This document shows, piece by piece, positions 10,343-21,700 of a stretch of DNA of 64,000 nt (position 1 is the first letter of the stretch; each line of letters opens with the position of its first letter). Made by a program: the position numbers and the translations under genes. The notes under the pieces are model-generated. The model was not told the origin of the DNA and made no database searches. It saw only the letters and a program-made list of their open reading frames with translations. The stretch comes from Adenanthera pavonina (Eukaryota; Streptophyta; Magnoliopsida; Fabales; Fabaceae). The DNA lies in assembly GCA_026686845.1 (NCBI GenBank), contig JAIVEN010000004.1:23096827-23160826 (forward strand). Direction: 5' to 3'.

Positions 10343-10848
10343 ATGGCTTCCAAGAGGCACTCTCTTATTTTGGTGGTTCTCATTCTTTCTGTGTTGCTTC
10401 TTTCTGCTGAAACTACCGCAGGGAAACTTGGTGGCGCATCGATTCCTTATATATGTCAGTGATTCCTTCTTGTTGATTTTATCTGACGTCCTTCACTTAC
10501 AAAAGAAATATTATGAACTCCATTAATATACTATTATTTTATATTTTTGGATATATATATATACCATAATTAATTTATCTTTCTAATGATTTGCTTTCAA
10601 TTTAGTTTGTTTCTGTAATATTTTGAAGTTTATTTCATTTGCATCTTTCAAAAATGGTTTTCTAATGCTAATAATATCTTGATAATAATTAAATTCTTAA
10701 TTTTTTTATAGCTTCACAAGATGGGAGAAGACTTGCATATCGCCCTCCATGTCGGATGGAAAGATCTACGTTAGAAAAGAATCAATTTCACCGTAGCTTG
10801 CGGGATAAAGGGCGTCAGTCTGACGGTGCTCGCTGCCACAACGATTAA
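10343..10848 (+). CDS. Small secreted peptide, unrecognised family (copy 2, open)
   Basis: Two exons: 10343-10454 and 10712-10848, 82 aa. Exon 1 encodes a clear signal peptide (MASKRHSLILVVLILSVLLL, then SAETTAG). The donor at 10455 reads GTCAGT; an alternative donor upstream (CTTG|GTGGCG) keeps the same phase and would drop about ten residues. The acceptor is TTTTTATAG at 10711. The mature part is basic and carries two cysteines: GRRLAYRPPC near residue 50 and RCHND at the C terminus. Copy 3 has GRR...YRSPC, a Pro-rich PQPPPSDDP linker and the same RCHND end, so the conserved marks are GRR, YRxPC and RCHND. I cannot match it to RALF, CLE, CEP, PIP, IDA, EPF, SCOOP or CTNIP motifs. It lies 2.75 kb head-to-head from RLK1, so a ligand role is possible but inferred. 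Its size, intron and signal peptide support a real gene; expression is unknown. Confidence 0.6.
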
Positions 10849-11151
10849 TAATAACAATGTAATGCAATGTAATGGCTATGATTTAGGAAATATATAATAT
10901 TTAATGTCAAATAGTTGCTTGGTTACTTTGTAATATTATCACAAACCCATCGAACTCGAGTGCATCTGCTTGCGTTTCAAATTATTTGCAAAATCTATAA
11001 TTTTTTAAAATATTCCCGGATCAAAATTTATATTTTATAATATAAGGTATTTTACAAATTACAGTGTATTTAATTTCATTTTACTCAAAATGCCCCTAAA
11101 AATGATGGAATTTAATTAATGTTAGAGAGTTTAATTCTTGAGTCAACTATA
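10849..11151 (+). other. 3' flank of the peptide gene, proximal part
   Basis: The segment matches the 3' flank of copy 3 (43255 onward). It ends at the target duplication CTATA (11147-11151) of the Ty3/gypsy insertion, and homology to the other copies resumes beyond 24512. Confidence 0.65.
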
Positions 11152-12180
11152 TGATGCAAGTATACTGGGAAGCATTAGGTAAACTCAAGACATTGGAGAA
11201 AAGGAGGCTGAACATGTGATGCAAAAGTGAAAGACAGTTGATCCATTACAATGTGTGGGGGCCCAATAATGAGATTTAGAGCTAAGGCAATGAAAGAGGC
11301 CTTGAATGGTGTGATTAACAAGTAACTTGAGATGAAGTCTTTGCACTTAAGTGAATTTGAAGCTCAGGAGCACAAGAATGTCATGATTATGTTATCATAT
11401 ATAGAAGTTTCATATTACAGCCCAAAATCAAGCCTAACATAAAGAGTTCACTTAAAAAGCATGTGACTTACTTAAAGAGCATGTGACTTAGGGGTTAATG
11501 AACATAATTAGTGTTAATTTCATTTTTATTAATTATGGTTTGAACTTTGTTAATTAATAAAGCCCAATTAATTAGTTAGTAAACTTTTTGATAGGCCACC
11601 TGGTAAAAAAATATGTCATGTGCCAAACATATGATTTTATTAATGTGGTGGCATGTTTATAAGGGTTTTAATCTTATTTTTATTATTTTCTTATGAATTT
11701 TAGTTATTTTATTTTACGGTTTAATATTACTAGTTTCCTAGGTCCAATTGGAACGTTATTTGAGCCAAAAGTCTTCTAATCTCATTAGGAATACTTGGTC
11801 CCAAATTAATTAGGTTTTTTAGGCTTATTAGGTTAGATTTTATCTTACCTATTTAAGACTATCTTTTATGTGTGTTTTTCAAATTTGATGAAAAAAAATT
11901 TCAGACTTTGTAAGTTTCTCTTTCATTCTTTGAGTGCTAAAATGAACTATAACTTATCAAGGAATTGATCCTTCTTTGTGGCATCATCAGAACTAGGGTT
12001 CAAAAAACCAATTCACTTGGGTTCTAATTCACTTAAACCAACATATCTTTTTGTGTTTTTCTTGTGTGTTTTGTTTGTTTTCTTTGCTACCCCACTTCGT
12101 AATCCTTGTTTTGCAAACATCTAGGTGTCATTTGTTTATAGTGGGTTCTTTGGATCAATTCCATAAGAGTTCACCTATCA
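11152..12180 (+). repeat. 5' LTR of the Ty3/gypsy element
   Basis: 1029 bp, matching 23501-24511. It starts TGATGCAAG and ends ACCTATCA, directly before the primer-binding site. The two LTRs differ at many positions by eye, so the insertion is not recent. Scattered open-frame traces (11200-11400 and 23511-23768) are conserved between the LTRs simply because they are copies of one sequence. Confidence 0.9.
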
Positions 12181-12182
12181 TT

Positions 12183-12194
12183 TGGTATTAGAGT
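12183..12194 (+). other. Primer-binding site
   Basis: TGGTATTAGAGT begins two bases after the 5' LTR. It matches TGGTATCAGAGC, the usual primer-binding site complementary to the 3' end of initiator methionine tRNA, apart from two C/T changes. Confidence 0.75.
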
Positions 12195-12275
12195 TTAGGT
12201 TTACAAATTAAGGTGTGTTTTCTATTTGCTTCTCTCTCTTTGTTTCATTCCATTTTCGTTGCTTCTAGAAAATTA

Positions 12276-12393
12276 TCATCACTATTCACCATCACGGGTC
12301 CGTTCACTATTCACAATCACTGTTCTGTTCACTATTCATCATCACTATTTTCGTTCACTGTTCATCATCACTGTTTCAGTGTACTGTTCATCA
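12276..12393 (+). repeat. Tandem repeat in the leader of the Ty3/gypsy element
   Basis: Four to five degenerate units of roughly 27 bp built on TTCACTATTCATCATCACTG lie between the primer-binding site and gag. Open frames across them are by-products of the repeat. Confidence 0.6.
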
Positions 12394-13412
12394 TCCAGAG
12401 CAGATTTTAAAAAAAAGGAGAGAGAGAGAGAGAGATTGATTGTTGCAAGAAAAAAAAGAATATAGTAGGAAAAAAGAATATAGCAGCAAAAAAAAAAGAA
12501 TAGTAAAAAAATAAAAAAAATTGATTTGAGACTTAATTGACTTAATTTATCAACTTTTGTGGCAAATCCCATTAAATCTTTGTAATTTGTCTTTCCTTCA
12601 AATTTCTTTCCTTATCAATTTTCTTCCTAATTTCCATCATTCTTTATTCTATTTGCTATTATTTTTCTTTGATTTCTAGCACCTAAATTTCTTTCCTCTT
12701 GTTGGAAATTTTAGTTCCTTTGTACTCATTTTGTGTTGATCATTGCTTAATTAAATTAGGATTTTTGAGAACTCTAATTTTGGACTTTTGTTTTCTGTGA
12801 TTGCCACTTCTTTAAAAACTGATTTCCTTTTGATTGAAGTTGTGGTTTTAATTTAGCACTCTCATAAGAAAGCAAGTTTCGAGTGGAAAAAGGCAAGAGA
12901 GAAATTGCATCATATTTGAAAAAGTCTTGATTTAGTGTGAAACATGAGTGTATTTGCATTATTTTGAGTGAAACACGTGAGAAAGTGGTGAGGTCCATTT
13001 TCTCCTTGATTTTCACTAACATTTTAGATCTTTAAAACATATCTATTGGTAGCGAACCTCAAATTCCAAATGGAAGCTCTTCATGGACTTAATAAATGAT
13101 TAATTGAAGAAGTTGAGTACAAGATTAGATGTGATTGAAGCTTCCTCTTCTTATTCTAAGACGAGCTGAGGAAAGTACCATGTGATATATTCTGATGATG
13201 GTGAAGAAGGAGTAGGAATTGAATTTGAGGAGGAAGAGATACAACCAAGAAGAACTAGACAAAACTGACATACAACTAGAAATAATCAAGAGCACTAGAA
13301 GGATCCCCTTACTAATATAAAACTGATCCTGATGCCTACTTGGAGTAGGAAAGGCTTTAGAGGATTAAATTCTGAGATTGCTGCTAAGGTTGAGATATAA
13401 ATCTACCTCAAT

Positions 13413-14167
13413 ATGGAGGAGTTATTGCATATGGCTATTAGAGTAGAGAGGCACTTGAAGGCAAAGCAAAAAGCGAAATTATTTGCTGGATCCAATAAAG
13501 AATATAAGACATCTTTAAAGTCCAAAATTGAGACCAAGTCAAAGGAGGAAAGCAAGTCAAAGGCATCTACGGGTAAGTTTTCTAAACCTTTCTCTTCTGA
13601 TTTCTCTAAAATTAAGTATTTTAATTGTCAAGGCTTTGGTCATGTTGCTGCACAATGTTCCAATAATGGTTCTTGAGAATGGTTGTGTGACTAGTGAAAG
13701 TAGCGGTGAGAGGAAGATGAGGCCGAAAGGAGCTCTCATGGAGATGGTGGTTCTGATGTGGAATAGCTGCTGTTGTTGTTTGTGAAGTGCTAGTTTATAA
13801 ACAAGCTCTCAACATACATCCAAAGGAGGATCTAGAAAGACAGCAGGTGTTTCATAAACAATAAGGTATGTGCTCTCATCATTGATAATGGTAGTTGCAC
13901 CAACTTAGCTAGTACCTTGTTAGTTGAAAAGCTAGGTTTGCTAACTAATTTGTTATGGTTTAATGAAAGTGAGGATGCTAAGATAACTACACAAGTGAAA
14001 GTAGAATTTCCAATAGGTAGTTTTAATGATGAAATATTGTGTGATGTTGCACCTATGAATGCTAGTTATTTGTTATTTGGTAGGTCTTGGCAATTTGATA
14101 GGAGGATTAAGTATAATGGTTATACTAACAGATACTCTCTTGTCATAATAACAAGACCATTGTACTA
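13413..14167 (+). pseudogene. gag and protease remnants of the Ty3/gypsy element
   Basis: The frame at 13413-13676 is a Lys/Ser-rich gag tail ending in a zinc-knuckle relic: NCQGFGHVAAQC keeps the last three ligands, but the first Cys is Tyr/Phe. After stops, 13868-14167 reads a retropepsin-like stretch with IIDNGSCTNLAS (usual form IIDGGS), then LLFGRSWQFDR. The gag start and most of its body are not recognisable between 12195 and 13412. The protein is not functional. Confidence 0.7.
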
Positions 14168-14510
14168 AAACCTCTTAGTCCAGTACATGCTGTCGAAGAT
14201 CAAAGAAAAATCACGCAAGAATGTAGTGTGAGAGAGAAAGAAAAGAGAGAACATGATAAAGAGAGAAAAGATAGTGAGATGAAAAGAAAAGAAAAGAGAG
14301 AAAGTGAGAAAAAAAAAAAAGAAAGTGTTGAGAGTAAGGTAACATTGTTTGTGGGAAGAGGAAAGATTAAGAGAGCATTGTTTTGTGAAATATCCTTTAT
14401 ATTGATGTATAAAGATGTGTATTTGACTATTTTTGACCTTGATAACTCTCTTCCATCTAGTATTTTAAGTTTGTTGCAGCAATACAGTAACTTGTTCCCA
14501 TAAGAGATAC

Positions 14511-16173
14511 TGTTGAATTAAGAAGTTTTGATGATTCCAAATCAACTCTCAAGAGCTTGGAATAAAGATATCAAAGGTGCTCAAAGAGTTCAAGTGAAGA
14601 AATCCTGGAAAAATCTGTGCAAAGTTTGTTGTGGAATATTTAGTCTTAGTTTATTTTGAGTACAAGGCTTTGATTTGGTGGAAAGAAGTTTTAAAACCTT
14701 GATTCTGTGTTAAATCATGGAATGTTTGAAAAATACCCACCAACAGACGAAGTTTCAAAGGTTTATATTGAACTGTCATGTTGGAAATTCGAACTTTGGC
14801 TTTGGAAATTCAAATTTCGAGTTAAAACTGAATAAGCCTGAAGAGATGCTTCTCTGACAGACGAATTTTGGTTTTCCAAAATTCAAATTTTCATAAGTAT
14901 CTGAAAGAAGCTTTTGGCAACAGACGAATTTTTGGTTTTGAAAATTCAAATTTCAGACAAAATACAAGTTATGAAAACTAAAGAAATCCGTCTGAAATAA
15001 TGTCAAAGTTCATCTAAAATCAAGATTATATTGAGTTTCAAAATTGCTCACTGCAGACGAAATTTGAACATGAAAATTCAAATTTCAGAAGCTAAGGTTA
15101 TGGGTCTATTACAATGATATGTTGACATACGAGTGACAGTGTTTATAAATTTGAATGTTAAAGTAAGTCTGAAAAGAGGTCTCTCTGACAGACAAACTTC
15201 ACACTTTGAAAATTTGAATTTTGAAGTAAATGAACTACTGTGCTTTTTTAGCCTGCTACGGACAGACAAATTTTGGGGTTCCAAAATTCGAATTTCGAAG
15301 ACACTGTAGCAAATTGAAAATACTATTCACACTTAACAGAAAAACTTTCTACTTGAAAATTCATATGTCACAACATGGAAACATTTTCTAAGTTTCAAAA
15401 TTTGAATTTTGCTTCATGAACAGATGAACTTCAATATTTCAATGTTGAAAGCTTTAACCTTTGGTATATGTGAAATTCATCTATTGACCAACCAAAATTC
15501 GAATTTCAGTATGTCAGAAGCATTAAATACGGTTGGTTGACGGATAGTTTTTTAGAGTAATCGTTGGATAACTTCTCAAACGGATAGATTTTGTCTCTAA
15601 CGGATATTTGAGACCTAAATCTATAAATATAACAACATTTGAAGTTGTGGGTAATGATTTTAACTTTGTATATACTGAAACTCTGCCAAATTATTTACTC
15701 AAAGCTTCATATTCTCACACTTCAATATTTGCACTTCAACTTTCATATTTTACTCTAATTAAGAGAGTTTAATCTTTGTAAACAATCTAATCTTCATCTG
15801 GAAGATAGATTTTCTTGTGAGGGGATATCACAAGGGATTAGGAAGCACTTTGTGAAAGTGCAGAAAGGGATTGAGAGAAGCTCTAGAGAACAGAGCACAC
15901 AAGTTGTACTGTGGCATTTGCAAAAAGCCCACTGAATTCTTGCAGAATAGTGGAAAATCTCAAGTGGTGACTTGGGGACTGGACGTAAGTCAAGTGGAGA
16001 GACCGAACCAGGATAAATTTCTGAGTCTTCTTCTCTTTTCTGCTACTTTCATTGTTATTTATTTATACTCTGTTTTACCTTCATATATTGCATTCTTCAC
16101 CTCTTTGATATCTTGCAAAAATTTTTTAATCTTCCCAATTCACCCCCTTCTTGGGAAGCCAGCCTAACTAACA
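14511..16173 (+). mobile_element. Solo LTR inside the Ty3/gypsy pol region
   Basis: The insert starts TGTTGAATTAAG, ends CTAACTAACA, and is flanked by GATAC at 14506-14510 and 16174-16178. It splits the frame just before the reverse transcriptase. A plus-strand TATAAATA box near 15622 and the end CTTCTTGGGAAGCC suggest plus orientation. At least seven diverged copies of an ACAGACGAATTT unit, often followed by a near-palindrome such as AAATTCGAATTT, occupy 14740-15430. There is no primer-binding site or coding sequence, so it is a solo LTR; family uncertain. Confidence 0.85.
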
Positions 16174-16178
16174 GATAC

Positions 16179-18729
16179 TAGATGGGTTACCTCCCATTAG
16201 AGGCATTGAACATAAAATTGATTTCATCCCTGGAGTAGCAATTCCAAATTGACCTACATACAGGACAAATCCTGAGGAGACTAAAGAGATTCAGAGGCAA
16301 GTTGAGGAAATGATGAAAAAGGGGTTTGTAAGAGAAAGCCTTAGTCCATGTGCTGTTCCAATAATTCTTATGCCCAAAAAGGATGACAAATGGAAAATGT
16401 GTGTGGATTGCTGAGCCATCAAAAAATCACAGTTGAGTATACATATCCCATTCCTAGACTTGATGACATGTTAGATAAGTTGCATGGTGCATGTATCTTT
16501 TCTAAAATAGATCTTAGGAGTGGTTATCACTAGATTCGCATGAATGAGAGGGATGAGTGGAAGACTATTTTTAAGACCAAATCCAGGTTAAGTGGTTAGT
16601 CATGTCCTTTGGCTTGACTAATGCCCCGATTACCATTATGTGTCTTATGAATCATGTGTTTCACCCCCACATAGGAAAATTTGTTGTAGTTTACTTTGAT
16701 GATATCTTTGTGTTTTCCAAGTGTCTAGGTGAGCATATTAGACATTTGCATATTGTTTTTTGTGATTTTATATGAGAATAGACTCTTTGTGAATCTAGAG
16801 AAGTGTTCTTTCTGTTTGGATTCTATTGTTTTCCTTGGCTTTATTGTAGGTGCTGATGGTGTTAAGGAAAAGGTGAAAGCAATCCGCGAATGGCTTATAC
16901 TGAGGAATGCAAATGAAGTGAGAAGTTTCCATGGGTTAGCTAGTTTCTACTGGAGATTTGTTCGAGACTTATCAACCATTGCTGCACCTCTAAACGAGCC
17001 GATAAAGAAGAATGTGATGTTTAAATGGGGAGAGGCACAAGAGAGGGCTTTTTAAACTTTGAAAGATAAGTTAACCAATACCCATTTACGTGTTCTTCCT
17101 GACTTTTCTAAGGTTTTTTAGGTAGAATGTGATGCATCTGGAATTGGAATTGGTGTTGTATTGATGCAAGAGGCTAGACTGATTGCATACTTTAATGAAA
17201 AGTTGAGTAGTGCTTGTTTGAATTATTTTACCTATGAAAAAGAATTGTATGCACTTAAAAGAACCTTTTAACATTGGCAACATTATTTGTGGTCTAGGGA
17301 ATTTGTTTTGCATTTTGATCATGAAAGCTTGAAATACCTTAAGATCTAAAATAAGTTCAATAAGGGGCATGTTGTGTAGCTTGAATTTATTGAATCATTT
17401 CGTTACATTTTGAAACACAATCATGGAAAAGAGAATGCTGTTGCTGATGCATTGTCTTGGAGGTATAATCTCATTACATATATGCAAGCTAAGTTGATTG
17501 GTTTTGAATCTTTGAAAAGCATGTATGAATGTGATGTTGACTTCGCTAATGTTTGGAAGCTCTATGGGAAGCATGGTATTGATGACTATTTTCATTTTGA
17601 TGGCTTCTTGTTTAAGAGGAATAAACTATGTGTGAATATTTATTCTATACGTGAATTGTTGGTTCTTGAGTCCCATGGAAGTGGTTTAATGGGACATTTT
17701 GGGATTGAAAAGACTTTAGCTATTTTGAAAGAGCATTTCTATTGGCCAAATATGAGAAAGGATGTCATTTTTGTTTGTGACAAGTGCATTGTGTGCAAGC
17801 ATGCTAAGTCTAGAGTGCATCCACATGGTTTATACACTCCATTACCTATTCCTTTGCATCCTCAAGTGGACATTTCTATGGATTTTGTGCTTGGATTGCC
17901 TAGGTCCTCCACAGGAAAGGATAGTATCTTTGTTGTTGTGGATCGATTCAGTAAGATGGCTCATTTTATTGTGTTTGCAAAAACTCATGATGTTGTGAAT
18001 ATTTCTGATTTGTTCTTTAAGGAGGTTGTTAGATTGCATGGTTTACCCAAGTCCATTGTTAGTGATCGTGATGTTAGGTTCTTGAGTCATTTTTGGCGAA
18101 CTTTGTGGCTAAAATGGGTACTAAGCTTGTGTTTTCTACTATTGGGCATCCCCAGACTGATGGGCAAACTGAGGTTGTTAATAGAACTCTATCTTCTCTT
18201 TTATGTGCTATAATCCATAAGAATCTTAAAAATTGGGAAAAATGTTTGCCACCTGTTGAGTTTGCTTACAATTGTACTAGGCATTTTACCACTGATTTTT
18301 CTCCTTTTAAGATAGTATATGGTTTTAATCCTTTGACTCCATTGGATTTGCTTCCTTTACCATTCCATGAGTTTACTAACCTTGATGATGCATAGAAAGC
18401 TAAATTTGTGTAGGATTTGCATGCCAAAGTCAAGGCAAACATCGAGCGGAAAAATGAACACTATACTCGCTAGGCTAACAAAGGTTGTAGGAAGGCTGTT
18501 TTTGAGCCCGGTAATTGGGTGTGGATTCATTTGTGCAAGGAGAGGTTTCCTGAAAAATGGAAATCCAAATTGCACCCATATGGCTATGGACCATTTCAAG
18601 TCTTGGAGTGGATAAATGATAATACCTACAAGATAGACATGCCTAGTTCATACGGTAACGTAAGTGTAACTTTTAATATTGCTGACCTTTCCCCTTTTGA
18701 CATTTCAAGTTCAAGGACAAATCCTTCTT
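16179..18729 (+). pseudogene. pol remnant: reverse transcriptase, RNase H, integrase
   Basis: The order RT, RNase H, integrase identifies Ty3/gypsy. RT marks include FVRESLSPCAVP and VVVYFDDIF, with the YFDD catalytic box at 16692-16703. RNase H follows from about 17090 to 17400. Integrase (17410-18600 in several frames) shows the H-x-H and CDKCIVC zinc motif, ISMDFVLGLP and VSDRDVRFLSHFW for the two aspartates, and DGQTEVVNRTL for the glutamate. The C-terminal tail FNIADLSPFD closes the frame before the polypurine tract. In-frame stops (for example near 16413), an internal stop near 17053 and a frame change near 18100 make it non-functional. No chromodomain is evident. Confidence 0.85.
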
Positions 18730-18738
18730 AGGAGGGAG

Positions 18739-21700
18739 TGTTACATCTTATATTTTAAAGTTTTTCCCATGAAAACTGTTTGATTTTAATGTAATAGAAC
18801 ATCTTAGAAAACTTGAACCAATTAAAAGTTTAAAACTTCCTAAAACTGTTTCTCGCAGCTTTTCAGCTACTATGCAGTGATTTTTCAAAAATCATAATTA
18901 AATGTATAAAAATCATTTCTTAGTGGTCAAAGTGTCCAAAAATTGTGCACATCTTGAATTTTCAGGAAAAAAAAATAAGAAATTGGGAAATGAATGCATA
19001 GATTAAAACAATTTATTACATAAACATTGCTATTCATTTTTGCGCCCCTGTTTCAGTCCGAAAACTGAACCTTAACTTTAAAAATTCATTTCTCTTAATA
19101 TATAGAGTCGTTTGGTGCATACTTAGTATCTTTGGATTGAAAGCTTTACTTGTCTACTTTCTACCATATTTTTTTCATACATTTATTCTAACTATACTGG
19201 CCAGAGTATCAATATATATCATCAGAGGTCAGAAATAATATCTACTGGAGCAGTTTTAGCAAAACTTGAATAACTACCATTATATATATATATATCCAAA
19301 TATAGCTAAGCTAGTGTCATTTTGCTCCAGAGACATAGATCTGTCCATACATATAGACACTATAATTTTTAAAGGTGTATTTGATTTTATACAACAATTT
19401 GAATCAGATTGTACAAAACAAAATATTAACAGCTTTCAGTAAGGTTCCATCATCATTATTTTTCATGCTCCACATGCTTCCCTTTACCATGATTTGACTC
19501 TATCATTGGTTAACTATGGGGTGAAATTGGGAAATCTCAGTAGTCAACTTGCACATGCCATCATGTTATCACAAAAACATTTGAAAGCATATAAAACATA
19601 ACATACTTTCATTAAATCATCAAAACTTCCATATTGTTTAACAAAATTTCGGCAGTATAACGACTTAGTAAATGAGTATCTCAGGGCTTAGCCCTTAACA
19701 TAAAATAGCCACCAATCATAGAAAAGCATTCATAACAGCACTATGGCATCATTTACAAATCATATAAAATATTTATAAACAATAATATTAAGTAAGGACA
19801 AGAGACTACCTTGGAGCTTTACTAATTTTTCTTTGAACCATGCTTTCACTTAGCTTTAGATCACTTTCTTAACTTGATTAAAGCCTAGAACATCATTAAA
19901 CATTACTTAATAATTTAATATCATCATATAAATTTAACTCAACCATGAACCCTAAACTCTTCTTTCAAAATCATGTCTTGATTCAAAAAGAAGAGCAAGA
20001 GGGAGGAAGAAAATAGCTTAAACTCTAACTAATCTTAAACTAAATAAATAAAGAAGAAATCTAGAAGAGATTTAGAGTAGGAACATACCTCATAAGACCC
20101 CTACTTGCATTTCCTTCCTTCTTCCTTCCTTCTTCCTTCTTTTTCTTCTTCTTTCTTCTTTATTCTTTTTCTTCTTTTTTTCTTCTCTCTCTCCTCAGCT
20201 CACTTCCTCCCTCTTTTCTCTCTCACTGTAATAACCTACTCCCAATTACCTTTAGACTTGACCAAAATCTTCAAAATCCAAACAACGCAACTCAAACAAC
20301 TCAAAACAGTTTCCCAAAACTTTAGAACAGCGAAAACAAACCAAACAATATCAAAATCCGGGCTGGGGCCGCGGCCGCTACAGTACCCGCGGCTCCAGAC
20401 CTCCCCTGTCTCACCACGCTACTGGACTTTGTGGCGCCGTGGCCTGCTTCCTGGCGCAACATTGCCCCCTATTAGTTTCCATACCAGCAAAAATTGAACA
20501 ATGGGACAAACTTTTGAAGCGCATAACTTTATGCTTCGACCTCCGATTGACCTGATTCCAACTCTTACAAGTCAATCTAGTCTCAAACTATTCATAAACA
20601 CCACTTTCACCTTAATCCAACTCTGTATAGAGATTCTGAGCACCTAACACCGTTTTGGCCACTTTTTAACCAAAACTCACAACTCACCACTTCCATTTGT
20701 CACCAAAGGCAATTCAACCACTTGGGACCATTCACACAGGTCCAAAACCACTCAAACAACTTGTCCAAAGAGGTTTTATCTCAAAGGAACCCTTCCTCTG
20801 AGATTTGACACCCTCGAACCCCATTTGACAAATTGGACTACAAGCCCTGAAACACAACGACAAGGCCTAATACCACCCTTGGGCTTACAAACACCATCAA
20901 ACTGACTCCTCAACACCTCGAATCACACATACACCACCATCCAACATACATAGCACATACCACACAACTCCACATACATAACCATACATGCAACATCCAT
21001 CCATACAATCCATATCCTAGTCAAACATCCATTCCAAAATATTCTATCCTACTTGGCATAAGTTACAAATCCAAATTACACAAAAACTACATAGACCTAG
21101 TATTTCCACATCAAATACTACTCCCTCATCTTCTCAGGACTAGTGCTAGAATCGTCACCTGAAAGGTTAGTCATGGGAGAGGGGTGTGAGACAATCTCTC
21201 AGTAACTGGGAATAACCACATACAATATATATATACTGACCCACACAGTCGTGCAATGTAATGCTAATGAATGATATGCATGTTCTCCCTCATACACGGT
21301 TAGAACCATGAGCTGTTGTCATCATAAGACATTTCAATAGATGATTTCCTTCCAATAGTTGATGAAGATTGATTCAGAGACATCACCAAGCTCACCTGAC
21401 CCTAATGCAACCCGACCAATGGTTATACTAGAGCTCAGACTGTGGCTCTCCTTCCCTTGAACCATCATAAATTAATGGTGATTTAAAGAAGGTGTATCCT
21501 CAAATCCACTGCCACCTGGCTCTCCTAAGCAGAGGATTTATTGACAAGGAAATTTCATCATATCATATTATCCTTTGTCACCTGGCTCTCCCATGGAGAG
21601 GATTTAATGACAGGGATCTTTATCATATCATCATCACCTCATCATCAATCTCTTACTATGCAATCATATGGTGATGATGTCAATGTCATACCAACATGCC

